Positions 8,506-19,200 of a DNA stretch of 64,000 nucleotides are shown piece after piece. Each line of letters starts with the position of its first letter. The stretch's first letter is position 1. Position numbers and translations under genes: made by a program. Location of the stretch: NCBI GenBank assembly GCA_964540105.1, contig CAZILL010000002.1, positions 682,001-746,000 of the forward strand, given 5' to 3'. The notes below the pieces were generated by a model, which ran no database searches, was not told the origin of the DNA, and saw nothing but the letters and a program-made list of their open reading frames with translations. The stretch is from DATKJY01 sp964540105. GTDB lineage: Bacteria > Zixibacteria > MSB-5A5 > GN15 > FEB-12.

Positions 8506-8913
8506 CCGGCGCCAGTTCATTTGAGGATGTGCAAGCTTCGACTCTCGTGCCTTGGGAGAACTGAGTTGAGAGTTGCGGCGCCGCATGCGACTATTCAAGG
8601 GGAGAATTGAGAAGAAAGTTCTTGACAAATACGCCTAAATTACCTTTGATGATATAGTTTTTTTGTAGTGGGTTGTGTCTTCGATATCGCATCATTTGAT
8701 GCCCACTTTCCGATTGAACAAGAACTATTAATACTGGCGGGTCGCACGCGGCGGTTTTGTTTGTCCGAGCGCGATCTGGATGGGAGCTTTGGGGAATTAC
8801 CTTTGCCGATCTGGTGGCTGCATAAGAGGATTATGCTTGGGAGAAGTGGAGGATTGGCAGATTCAGCCTTGTCTATTCTTTTTGAAGTTGTGACAAAGGA
8901 AGGAAGAGCAACT
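8506..8913 (+). other. Leader region before the giant secreted protein
   Basis: The reading frame of the giant gene stays open upstream to 8668, but this part lacks a signal peptide and a ribosome site. TTGACA (8622-8627) with a 17-nt spacer to the weak TTTGAT (8645-8650) is a possible promoter. Confidence 0.35.
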
Positions 8914-11900
8914 GTGAAAAACCGATCACGGCGTCAAGAGCCAAATGAACCAAATCTACATAGGCTTGCGGGTATCACCCTCGTATTATCGGCATTGACT
9001 ACTGCAGTCCTGATATCGAATGCGTTAGCTTTTGAGCCCAAGAGGCACTGTTGGATTACGGAAGTTGCGCTTCGAGGCACGGTACCGGACAAGACGTTAA
9101 AGTACCTCACTTCGGGTGGGCCGACGAATTGGTCTTGGCTCGGAGAAGTAGGGAGACCGGACTTTCAAGATTGTACGAGTAGTGGCTATTGCGAGAGCGT
9201 ATACCGATCGATTCCCGGAGTTCCGGATAATCCACCATCTAGCACTGAGGCAATCCTGGAGTTTAGCGCGCATCATTTTGACAATGGCCAAATCCTTGCA
9301 GGGGTGAGATATGTTGACCAAGAAATGTATCAAGCCCAGCAGATGCTACGCAATTACCTCCTGCATTGGAGGATGTCGGGCTCGTTTGATCCCACTTACA
9401 CAATGATAGCTACCCATGGTCTGACTAGGTTTGCCAATGCTCTCCATGCTATTCAGGACTTTTATACTCATTCAAATTATATTGAATACAATTTTGGTAT
9501 GTGGCAGAACTCGACCCAGATCCCCCTTTGGAAGAATGCGAACCGCTATGAGGGGGAGAGTGTATTCATGGTCAACGAGCTGGTACCTAATGGCATTACA
9601 CTCTATGGTCTCACAACCGGTCACTTCTTGATCGAAATGTATCCAAACCATGATCAATTGAATAAGGACAGTCCTACTAGCTATGAAGGGAAGAGGCAAT
9701 TCCTGGATCCTCTGGGTTACAGGCTTGGTACTTTCTATCAAGTAACCTCTGGACACCGATCGCCCTGTCAAAGGCAGGTAGACGGACAACTGGTAGAGGT
9801 CGATGACGAAGACTGCCCTTGGGTTGATGGAGCTGCCACTATAAGGCACACTTATAAGGCACTCATTGCTCTTATCATGGACGACGCACCTAACGTGTTT
9901 GACGTACAACAACTTGCAGAAAACACAAAAACTGAAGAATTGAACGCACTCAGTACCCACGAGATCTACGAGGCTCTTCAAATACTGGAGAATGACCCGT
10001 TTTTCGAAGATGTTCTGACGGAAAGGGATCGACTATTCGCCAAGTTCGACACTACGGACTTCTCTACATATCCTTCAGACTCAATCGATCTCAATACAGG
10101 CGTGCCAGCGATATTTGTAGGCTTTACGGACTGGGACGAAGATGGCGTTCCTTATGCCCAGGATAATTGCCCAGAGACTTACAATGCCGATCAAGCAGAT
10201 GCCGATCATGACGGTGTTGGAGACGTCTGTGACCTGTGTCCAAATTTCCCGGACCCAACCAACGTCTGCGATTCTTGTGCGGTCCGATGTTGCGAAAGAA
10301 ATCTTGAAACTCCTCAAAGTCTGCTGCGATTTGGTGTCGGAACTGATCATCAGTCAACGCTGCACCTGACACTGACTAATGCGGTTTCATCTGGGTGCTT
10401 CAGCCTGACCTACACCATAACTCCCAATCTTGCGGGTGGGGTGCCCAGTACACAGACGGAAGTCGGCTCGTCCGCCATGCCCTCATTCGGGAATCAGGTC
10501 TATCGCGGAAACATATATCAGGCGACAACTCGGACTGTGCTAACCAAGATCGAGCCGTACCTCAATTTCACCGGCGAGCGGCAGCTTGATTATGTGGTCT
10601 TTCAAGCTGATGATCCCAACGGAGAATTCGCAAAGGTCTTCAGCTACGTGACTTCGCAGGCGGGGACCGGAGAAGCCTTCTATTCGTCAGGGCCGATCGG
10701 TGTTCGCCTAACCCCCGGCAAGTTCTATTTCGTGGCGGTTGGCTGGAATGGGGGGAACGTGACGTTCTATCGTAACAACGACGCCGTTCCAACTCCAGTG
10801 AGCTTTGGCCAGCAGATTCAAGGGGCTGGGTGGGGGAGCTATCCGGTCGGTGTTCTTCTCCTTCCCGATCTCTATTCAGGGGACTACTACCAGCGGCTGA
10901 CGACTGAGGATACCTGGTTGACTGCAAGTCCGGCTTCCGGAACAGTAGCCCCAGGGGCAAGTGCAGAGATTACGGTGACCGCCGACGCGACAGGTCGCGC
11001 TGTCGGCCAATACACAGGCAGCCTTGAGATCAGTACCAACGATCCTGCCAACCCGTTGGTGACGATTCCGGTGACGATGGCAGTCTGCGCTCCGCCGGCT
11101 ATCGTGTGTCCATCGGCTCCAGTCGATCTCACAGTCTGCGCTACCGGCGAAGTCTGTATTGATCTGCCGATTACCAACACGACGGGTGTGACCGTACACG
11201 ATGCGACTTGGGCGGATGGCAAGCTCTGCTTCGAAGTGGTAGAGTCGGGCGCAAGGACGTTCAAGGTGAGCGCCCAGAACGGGTGCGGGATGTCGGAATG
11301 TGAGGTGACCGTCAACGTAACTGTTGCAACGACACCACAGATTTCCTGTCCTTCGGGACCCGTTGGTGTGCCGATGTGTACCGCTGGCAATGTCTGCATC
11401 GACCTGCCAATCTCATTGGCGACAGTAGTCACCGCTGCCGGAGCTACGTGGAGTAACAACAAACTCTGCTTTGACGTAACTACCGTTGGACTCAAGGACT
11501 TTCACGTGACCGCGACCAACGCCTGTGGATCGACGACGTGCGATCTGACAGCCAGCGTAACTCTCGGTGATCCACCCGCGATCATTTGCCCCGCCGGCGC
11601 GCTGTCGGTGCTGATCGATGCGCCGGGCAATGCATGCGTGGCACTGCCGATTACAAACTACACCAATGTCACTGTTGGTGGAGCCACCTGGTCGGACGGT
11701 CAGTTGTGCTTTACGGCTACAACACCGGGGCTGAAATCCTTTGGCCTTGTCGCCACCAATCCCTGCGGGACCTCTACGTGTAACGTTCAGGTGAATGTGG
11801 CCATTGGCTCACCATTGCGTGTGAATGTGATGCCGGGCAGCCCCCCACGATCGGCTTATTCCTTTACCTGGCCAGGACGAGTACTAACCATTTGGGGAAA

Positions 11901-14802
11901 CGTGAAAGGGGGCGTGGCGCCATATACCTACACGTGGGAATACGGTGACGGAACACCAACGCAGGGTGGAGCAGTGACGAATTCCAAGTACATCGCAGTT
12001 ACGCACACGTATTCGACCATGGGGCCAAAAGATGCGGTACTGACAGTCAGAGACGCCTTCGGCGCTATCGATCGCGATACGGTCAGTATTGACGTGCAGC
12101 CGATGTCGTTCGAATCGCAAGTGAACGCGGCAGTCGAGAATGGTCTGCGGTGGCTCTATCTGAATCAGCAATCATCGGGCCACTGGGTTGGATACGCGGG
12201 CAGTTACTATGCATCTGCTTCTGCTGAAGCGGTTCTCGCGTTTGAGAATGCCAACCATCTACCAATCAATGACCTAGACGAGGATATTTACGCGGAGTGT
12301 GTGCAGGCTGGACTTAACTATCTCCTGAGTACGTTATCTCCAGTTTCAGTAGGGCCACAGACCTATGGCGATCCAGAGGCGACTGCTCCGGGGAATTCCG
12401 ATCACAACGGCATCGGACTTCAGGTTGATAACACTCCATACACGGTTCCAATGGTGCTTATGGCTCTGGTGGGCAGTGGCCCCTTGACAAGCAGCGCGCC
12501 GACACTCACTGCGACGACGGGTGGCGCCAGCGTTCGAGGGCGTACCTATTTCGACATAGCGGTCGACCTGGTGGACTGGCTAGCATGGGGTCAGAATGAG
12601 GGTTACTACCGGGGTGGGTGGCGCTATGCCCCGAACTATGGCTCGTCCGACAATTCCGTGACCCAGTGGCCGACAATAGGCCTTGAAGCTGCTGAGACCA
12701 ACTGGGGTATCCATGCTCCGGGCTTTGTCAAATCTCAGCTCCTCTACTGGACCAGTATCAGTCAATGGCAGAGCGGTGGCAATATTGGAGCCTTCTCGTA
12801 TACTGATGGAATTTGGGCATACGGCGGGATCGGTGTCACTGGGGCGGGGCTCTGCGAATTAGCTTATGCTGGAGTTCCCGTTACTGACTCGAGAGTGACC
12901 AGGGCTGTGAATTATCTATACAGAGCCTGGAATGATGGGACCCACTATCTCAATTTGTACAACTACTATGCAGTCGCCAAGGGTTGTCGCATCGCTCGAA
13001 ACGCCAGCGGTGACCCAGCTCCCATAACGATGATCGGAAACATAGACTGGTATCGTCTCTACGCTTCGCAACTCATTGGTGTGCAAAATAGTGACGGTGG
13101 TTGGGGGGACTATCGTGCTGCGGTTTACTACGGTCGACTTCTGAATACCGCTTGGTCCTTGCTGGTCCTCCAACAGACGATAGTCGGCTGCCATCCCGTC
13201 GCAGCGATCGAAGGACCGAATTCCTGGCCGTCGGGAGTGCCTCTGCCGCTTGATGGCAGCGCTTCCTACATCTACGGGAGTTGTCCGGAGCAGTGGATCA
13301 CGCAGTGGTTGTGGGATTTCGACAAGTCCAACGGAGTCAACTGGAGTGCTCCCGACGGGGCCGGCAAATTCGTTTCCCCGTCGTTTACTCTTCCTGTGGG
13401 TGCCACTTCAGCAAACTTTGTCGTGACCTTGCGCGTGCTGGACAATGATAATCCGGCCAAGGTTAACGAGACTGAGTATACAATTACGATTGGCAATAAC
13501 GTGAACCATCCACCTGTCGCTGACGCTGGCGGACCGTATGCAGCTCGAGTGGGCGGCATGGTCACCTTTGATGGTACCAGGTCCTTCGATCCTGATGTGG
13601 CACAGAGTGACGCCATAGTGGCATATTCCTGGGATCTGAACGGTGATGGCGCCTTTGGAGACTGCACGACTCCGATCTGCCAGCAGACCTACGCAAACGC
13701 CTACTCCGGACGCGTCGGTCTTGTGGTGACCGATTCGCGCGGTGCAACATCGAATCCGGCGCAATCCTACGTCACCATCTGGACATCGAGTGTCGATGCA
13801 TTCATTGCGAACACAGATGTGACGGTCTCCAAGCAGTGGCCGGTGCCAGGTGAGAATATCACGGTGTCAGCTGCGGTCCACTGCGATCATCTGTCTGAGC
13901 CGATGTTGAACGTTCGAGTGCGGTTCTACGATGGAGATCCAGATATTTCGGTGCATCAGATAGGGGACGATCAGGTGATTGCATCTATGGTGCCTGGGGG
14001 CGCTGCGACCGTGCAGGTGCCGTACACCGTCGCAAGCCCGCTTCCTCGCAGGATATTCGTTCGCGTTGATCCGGCAGGCGAAGTTGAGGAGTTCAATGAA
14101 TCAAACAATCAGGCAGTCTATCAGATCGAGGAGCGTGTGCTTGAGGCAAAAGCAATGGTGCTACCGACTGTCTTCTATTGCTCATGGTTGACATCTGATC
14201 CGAACGGGACGATACGAGCTTATCTCGGATCGCTTCCGCAAGGTTACTCGGCGGCTAAAATCGCTCCAGCAACTCTTCGCCTGAACGGAACGGTGCCGGT
14301 CTTCAACGGTCTTTCGCGCATCAGGCCGTCGATGCCTGGTCTTACAGGGGATGTTCTCGAGGTAGCGTTCAACCGCGTAGAAGTCGTCAAGACGATTGGG
14401 AGTCCGCCAGTCCCCGGCACGTACGATTTCAGAGTCACCGGCCTGTTCATAGATGGCGTGAAGTTCATGGTAGTTTTCAGCAGGAGACTGGACGCCACTT
14501 CCGCCCGGTTGTCGGATGAGTATGCGGGACTAGTCCCGAGTGAGTATAGCCTGGGCGATGCGTACCCCAACCCCTTCAACCCGGTCACTACGATCGAATT
14601 CGATTTACCGGAAGCAGTGCAAGTGAGACTGGAAGTGTTCAACATGCTCGGTCAATCTGTGGCAACATTGGTTGACCGGTTTGTGAATGCAGGACACCAC
14701 TCTGCAAACTGGAATGGCATTGGAATGGCGAGCGGCGTGTACTTGTATCGCCTGACCGCGGGCGACTTTGTTGACACAAAGAAGATGGTCCTGTTGAAGT
14801 AA
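8914..14802 (+). CDS. Giant multidomain secreted protein with type-IX-like sorting tail
   Basis: About 1,963 residues from the GTG at 8914 (AGGAAG 7 nt upstream), chosen because a signal peptide ending SNALA follows; the frame itself opens at 8668. Approximate domains in order: HET-C/phospholipase-like helical domain 39-380 (RHCWITEVAL; ALHAIQDFYTHSNYIEYNFG); thrombospondin-3-like calcium loops 405-455 (DWDEDGVPYAQDNCP); a beta domain 530-660; a BACON/ASPM-like domain 667-725; three ~80-residue tandem repeats 727-966, each with CIDLPI/CVALPI and (K/Q)LCF motifs; PKD 982-1063 (YEYGDG-like); prenyltransferase-like alpha-toroid 1067-1425; two more PKD-like domains to 1625; CARDB 1626-1742. The tail has YPNPFNPVTTIEF, GVYLYRLTAG and the final KKMVLLK, read as a secretion and anchoring signal. 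The substrate is unknown. Confidence 0.8.
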   Translation: MKNRSRRQEPNEPNLHRLAGITLVLSALTTAVLISNALAFEPKRHCWITEVALRGTVPDKTLKYLTSGGPTNWSWLGEVGRPDFQDCTSSGYCESVYRSIPGVPDNPPSSTEAILEFSAHHFDNGQILAGVRYVDQEMYQAQQMLRNYLLHWRMSGSFDPTYTMIATHGLTRFANALHAIQDFYTHSNYIEYNFGMWQNSTQIPLWKNANRYEGESVFMVNELVPNGITLYGLTTGHFLIEMYPNHDQLNKDSPTSYEGKRQFLDPLGYRLGTFYQVTSGHRSPCQRQVDGQLVEVDDEDCPWVDGAATIRHTYKALIALIMDDAPNVFDVQQLAENTKTEELNALSTHEIYEALQILENDPFFEDVLTERDRLFAKFDTTDFSTYPSDSIDLNTGVPAIFVGFTDWDEDGVPYAQDNCPETYNADQADADHDGVGDVCDLCPNFPDPTNVCDSCAVRCCERNLETPQSLLRFGVGTDHQSTLHLTLTNAVSSGCFSLTYTITPNLAGGVPSTQTEVGSSAMPSFGNQVYRGNIYQATTRTVLTKIEPYLNFTGERQLDYVVFQADDPNGEFAKVFSYVTSQAGTGEAFYSSGPIGVRLTPGKFYFVAVGWNGGNVTFYRNNDAVPTPVSFGQQIQGAGWGSYPVGVLLLPDLYSGDYYQRLTTEDTWLTASPASGTVAPGASAEITVTADATGRAVGQYTGSLEISTNDPANPLVTIPVTMAVCAPPAIVCPSAPVDLTVCATGEVCIDLPITNTTGVTVHDATWADGKLCFEVVESGARTFKVSAQNGCGMSECEVTVNVTVATTPQISCPSGPVGVPMCTAGNVCIDLPISLATVVTAAGATWSNNKLCFDVTTVGLKDFHVTATNACGSTTCDLTASVTLGDPPAIICPAGALSVLIDAPGNACVALPITNYTNVTVGGATWSDGQLCFTATTPGLKSFGLVATNPCGTSTCNVQVNVAIGSPLRVNVMPGSPPRSAYSFTWPGRVLTIWGNVKGGVAPYTYTWEYGDGTPTQGGAVTNSKYIAVTHTYSTMGPKDAVLTVRDAFGAIDRDTVSIDVQPMSFESQVNAAVENGLRWLYLNQQSSGHWVGYAGSYYASASAEAVLAFENANHLPINDLDEDIYAECVQAGLNYLLSTLSPVSVGPQTYGDPEATAPGNSDHNGIGLQVDNTPYTVPMVLMALVGSGPLTSSAPTLTATTGGASVRGRTYFDIAVDLVDWLAWGQNEGYYRGGWRYAPNYGSSDNSVTQWPTIGLEAAETNWGIHAPGFVKSQLLYWTSISQWQSGGNIGAFSYTDGIWAYGGIGVTGAGLCELAYAGVPVTDSRVTRAVNYLYRAWNDGTHYLNLYNYYAVAKGCRIARNASGDPAPITMIGNIDWYRLYASQLIGVQNSDGGWGDYRAAVYYGRLLNTAWSLLVLQQTIVGCHPVAAIEGPNSWPSGVPLPLDGSASYIYGSCPEQWITQWLWDFDKSNGVNWSAPDGAGKFVSPSFTLPVGATSANFVVTLRVLDNDNPAKVNETEYTITIGNNVNHPPVADAGGPYAARVGGMVTFDGTRSFDPDVAQSDAIVAYSWDLNGDGAFGDCTTPICQQTYANAYSGRVGLVVTDSRGATSNPAQSYVTIWTSSVDAFIANTDVTVSKQWPVPGENITVSAAVHCDHLSEPMLNVRVRFYDGDPDISVHQIGDDQVIASMVPGGAATVQVPYTVASPLPRRIFVRVDPAGEVEEFNESNNQAVYQIEERVLEAKAMVLPTVFYCSWLTSDPNGTIRAYLGSLPQGYSAAKIAPATLRLNGTVPVFNGLSRIRPSMPGLTGDVLEVAFNRVEVVKTIGSPPVPGTYDFRVTGLFIDGVKFMVVFSRRLDATSARLSDEYAGLVPSEYSLGDAYPNPFNPVTTIEFDLPEAVQVRLEVFNMLGQSVATLVDRFVNAGHHSANWNGIGMASGVYLYRLTAGDFVDTKKMVLLK

Positions 14803-14822
14803 CACTCGCTCATGCCTACGAT

Positions 14823-14859
14823 AACGTCCCGGCGGAGTGCGATCCTCCGTTGGGACGTT
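14823..14859 (+). terminator. Terminator of the giant gene
   Basis: AACGTCCCGGCGGAG (14823-14837) pairs with CTCCGTTGGGACGTT (14845-14859) as a 15-bp stem with two G-T wobbles, 20 nt after the stop codon, followed by a T-rich tail. Confidence 0.7.
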
Positions 14860-15076
14860 TCGTTTGTGACTGTCCTTTACACAAGAATGACCGTCAGTGC
14901 CGATCATGCTTGAAACTGTAAGGTTCAGACCGAACCAACTGAAGGGGGAAGGTCAGGATTTGCACGATGGAGTACATGTTGCTGACCCTTTTTCGCGAAG
15001 CGAACCGCACGAACCCTTATGAGCGCATTTGTCGAGTTGCAGGATATGTGAGAGTGTTTTGCACGGAGGAGTGCAT

Positions 15077-15595
15077 GTGAAATCTTCTCGAGTGTATGTC
15101 ATGCTCATCATCATGACGCTCGTTTGTGCAAGTGGCGGACCTGCGAAGGATTGCGGAAGCTGTAGAACTGTTTTTGGGATTGGGGTTGGCGTGGCTCCTG
15201 TGATCACGCGTTCCGGGAACCGAGCAGGCTCCTACTTGGGACTGGCCGGTACGATCTATGTTGGAAGAGGTTGGAGGCATGACCAACTTGTAATCTATTT
15301 CGATGGTGTGGTTTTCCGAACAGAGGGATCCGTGACGCGGATGCAGGGACAGCTCGGAGCCATCGGATGGTACCATTACTTTGGGGAACGGAGTGGACAA
15401 TTCTATACTTTTTGCGGATTAGGTGCCTACCGTTCCGAGAGTCGCCTTGACTATGGGTTTGGACAGAAGAGCGTATCGCTCGGTTTTGGCTGGCGATTCA
15501 AGCGCCATTTACAGACCGGTTTTGCTTATTCCTTTGAAACGGGTCTGGGGACGTCACAACACGTCAATCTAGTCACGACGATCACCTCGTTCTGA
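15077..15595 (+). CDS. Small outer-membrane beta-barrel-like protein
   Basis: 172 residues from the GTG at 15077, which has GGAGGA about 7 nt upstream; an in-frame start at 15029 would add residues before the signal peptide. The signal sequence VYVMLIIMTLVCASGG precedes two cysteines (DCGSC). The rest is strand-like with alternating hydrophobics (YLGLAGTIYVGRGW, GQLGAIGWYHYFG, VSLGFGWRFK) and ends in ITSF, compatible with a barrel of about 8 strands. No specific family was recognised. Confidence 0.55.
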   Translation: MKSSRVYVMLIIMTLVCASGGPAKDCGSCRTVFGIGVGVAPVITRSGNRAGSYLGLAGTIYVGRGWRHDQLVIYFDGVVFRTEGSVTRMQGQLGAIGWYHYFGERSGQFYTFCGLGAYRSESRLDYGFGQKSVSLGFGWRFKRHLQTGFAYSFETGLGTSQHVNLVTTITSF

Positions 15596-16281
15596 GTGCG
15601 CCGCAGATTTGCTCACTCCTTTCGGGTCGGCAGGTGACGTACTTGATGTCTCTTGTCGCTTTGTTAGCATGGCTCTACCGTTGTATGCGGCATCTAGCAG
15701 CTTCGTTTGTGACCATCTCGTGACCACAACTGCATAAGACCGATAAAACTAGACACAAAGAGGCACAAGCAGACTATAAGGTGTAACTCGTTGTTTCAAC
15801 GCGTATTACATGATAATTGGCGACTACTCAATGGGATGCATGAATTAAGCAGTGGAGCATCCCAGCCTCTCCGCCAGATTCTCAGATTCGATCCCTTTGG
15901 CAAGTAGGTCAAAGGGTCTTCTGTATTCGGACTCTACCTTCCGACGCCGATAGTTGCGGAACACGAGCAGGATCTATCCGGGCTCGAACCCACAAGAGCG
16001 ACTGTCAGGTTTCCTTTGAACGGGCAACTCCCGGTCAGGCTCATTGGGAAACCGGTACGGATACGTGCGAAAATGAGCGACAAACTCAGACCGGGGCACC
16101 AACGATAAGTCAAGCAAGGTTCGAGCATTTGAACTGACACAGGGCGGACTTCCCGGTCTGTACCTGACACTATGGGAGCGAGCGCGGGACAGAAGTGCGT
16201 TTTGATGCTTGACATCTCAAGCAGTCGTGGATACCGTGTACTTCGAACAGGGACGGCGGACATCAACGGGGAGAATTACGT
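15596..16281. other. Long intergenic region, nothing recognised
   Basis: Nearly 700 nt without a supported gene, RNA or repeat. Short open frames here lack ribosome sites and protein-like composition. It may hold gene remnants. Confidence 0.3.
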
Positions 16282-19200
16282 TTGAAGATGACGAACCTAT
16301 CCGAAACGACGCTCAACCCAGCGAAGTGGCGGTGGGACCTCGTTGGCCTCTTCTGCCTGGCGCTATTTACTCGTGCGGCAATGCTCTGGACTGCGGTCGG
16401 TTTCTCCGGTCTTGGTTCTTTCTTCTCGGCCACTCCCGACACTGTCAATTACATGAGAGCGGCTCGTGCGCTGCTCGCACACTCCGATTCAGCCGAAAAC
16501 ATCCTCTTCATGTTTGGGCCGGGATTCCCGGCGTATCTGTCTGCGCTCCTAAGAGTGTTCGGAGAGTCTCCCTTGCCGATCCTGCTGGCGCAGATCATCC
16601 TCTCGAGCGTGACCTGCCTTCTCGTCTATCGTCTCTGCCGTCAGATACTCGAAGACTATACCGTCAGCATCGTCGCGGGTATGATCGCGGCACTTTCCCT
16701 CACGTCAGTGAGTCTCAGCTGCGTCATCCTCTCCGATACGCTCTATCTGCTTCTCTTCCTCCTTTCGCTTGTGCTCTATTTTGACGCTCTGCGGCGAGGT
16801 TCCTGGATCCGTTTCATCACTTCGGGTCTATTACTCGGGATCGCGGTACTGACTCGCACAATCGGTCAATTCTGGCCAATCCCGCTTCTGATTATCACCG
16901 CGCTCTTGTTGCGGAGCAATTCTGTCGACGGTCGTCTCTCGGCAAGCGAGAAAAGGAAGCGCATGGTCCAGGCTATCATCTGTGTGTCAATCTCTCTGGC
17001 GATCATGTTCAGCTGGGCTGCTCGTAACTACCGAGTGCATGGTATCCCAACGCTGGCCATGACTTCAGCCGGCGGACCAGCCAATGTCGCTGCGTTGACA
17101 CTCGAAGCTCAGACCGGCGTGCCTTATCGGGAGATAGGGGACACCTGGTATAAGGAGAAGGTGGCAGAAGAGGGTCGAAGCGCGCTGTCGTTAGCAGAGC
17201 ACTACCATTTGATGAGATCGAAGACTCTCGAAGTTATGCGGAAATCTCCCATTCAGATGTTCTCGGTGTATACGAAAGTTGTCTGGGAGAATCTCAAAGC
17301 GAGGGAAGAGCTGCATCTCGGCATACTCCCGCCGCATGTGCATCCCTGGGCGAATTATCTGAATACAGCCAATCGACCGTTCATCTTCGCCGTATTCGGC
17401 TTTCTCGCATTGCTTGTACTTCGTCGATTCCGTCCGGCCGCCATACTCGGCTTGATCTACCTGTATTATGCGTCGATGATCGGCTTCACGAAATGGCAGG
17501 GTTCGCGGTTGTTCTATCCAGGGCTCGCCGCGGAGGCCGTACTTGGGGCAGTGGCGCTCGTCTTTGGTGTGCGAGCCATAGCGAGTTTGGTGCGAAGCGC
17601 CGATAGACGATGGGATCTTGGTCGGCGGCTCAACGCCTGGTTCGATGAACCAAGAGTACGCGGTCGGCGATATGCCCTGACCACGGTCCTGTGTCTGGCG
17701 GGGGCGCTGGTATGGCTCTTCTGGGATTTCATTTTCTCGGATCAGATGCTGAAATCGGTCGACGTTTTGGGGCTCGGCCTGCCGCACCATAGAATGATGC
17801 TGGAACTTTTCCTGCGGACCTGGCAGTTTCCCGGATGGAATCCCTACGATTACGGGGGGGTGCCCGTGATAGAGTCCATTAGTGGCGCAGTTTTCTACCC
17901 CCCTGAGCTGATTGACTACTTAGGGTACGTACCTCGGATGATTGGGTTCAATTTCCTGATCCATTTCCTTGCCAGCGGTTTGTTCATGTATCTGGCGGCT
18001 CGCCAGCTGGTCTTATCCCCTCCTGCGGCTCTGGTGGCCGGGATGGCGTACGCCTTCTCGCCGTTGATTCTTTCGTGGGTTGCGCCGGGGCATGATGGGA
18101 AGATATTCGCGGCCACGCTGTTTCCTCTGATGGTTTTGTTCCTGGATCGTGTGCTGTGCGACGCGCGCCTCAAGGACGCAATCGGCTTTGGGGTCATCTT
18201 TGCGCTCATCGTTGTGACCCCGCATCTGCAAATGGCGCTCTACGCCGTCGTCTTCGCAGCAGGATATGCTTTCTGGCGTTGCGCGGCCCGCTCTGTTTCG
18301 ACCCGTTCGACGGCAGGTGTGCCGCTTCGCTCATCACTGGTAACGGTTGGAATTGTGACAGGACTTGGACTGTCCGCCGTTCAGTGGCTGCCGAGCGCAC
18401 ATTACATCCCCAACGAATCCCCAAGAGCGTACGAAGGAAAAAACGTTGACTACTCTTCTGCGTTTTCTTTGCATCCAGAAGAGGTCGCGTCGCTGGCTCT
18501 GCCCGAATTCTGCGGGCTTGACGAAATCAACGGCCAAAGCACCTACTGGGGGCGAAACGGCTTCAAGGATAATTCGGAGAGTTTCGGCGCCGCAGTGGTC
18601 ATACTGGCTCTGGTCGGGCTTGCAATCCCAGGGAACAGGCGCAAGTTCTGGTGGTTGGCTGTCGCCGGCGCTGTGACCATCTACGCGCTCGGCAAGCATA
18701 CGTCGCTGTTCGTATTTCTCGTTTCACATTTCGGATTGCTTGGAAAGATGCGTTCCCCGTCCACGGCAATGTTCGTGGCGCTGTTCGCAGGAGCGGTTCT
18801 CGCGGGGATGGGGGTCGAGAGTATTCAACAGGCGTTCAGTAACGGCTCGCGGATGAGGAATCGTTTGAACAGAGGACTTCTCATTGCGATTGGCGCACTG
18901 TTCCTGCTCTGTATCATGATGGTTCTCAAGGGACGCGGCTTCCTTGGCTACTATGCGGAATTCTTCTATCCCCAACTGGCCGATGCATCGCCGCGATCGG
19001 TACAAATGAAGGAAGCTGCGCTCAACAATCTCCCTTTTCTCCAACAGGGTCTGTGGCGCTTCTTGGTAGTACTGGTCGGTATCTACCTGCTGGTTCAGCT
19101 GTTTGCGCGGACGAAACGCATGTTCTTACTGTCACTGGGACTGGCCGCACTGGTCATCTTCTCAGCGTCCGGCATTGTCTCGCGTTGCATCAAACTGATT

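Noticed and set aside
14953..15400. Leftward frames over the barrel gene at 15077
   Set aside because: Antisense to a gene with a ribosome site and signal peptide; no support of their own.
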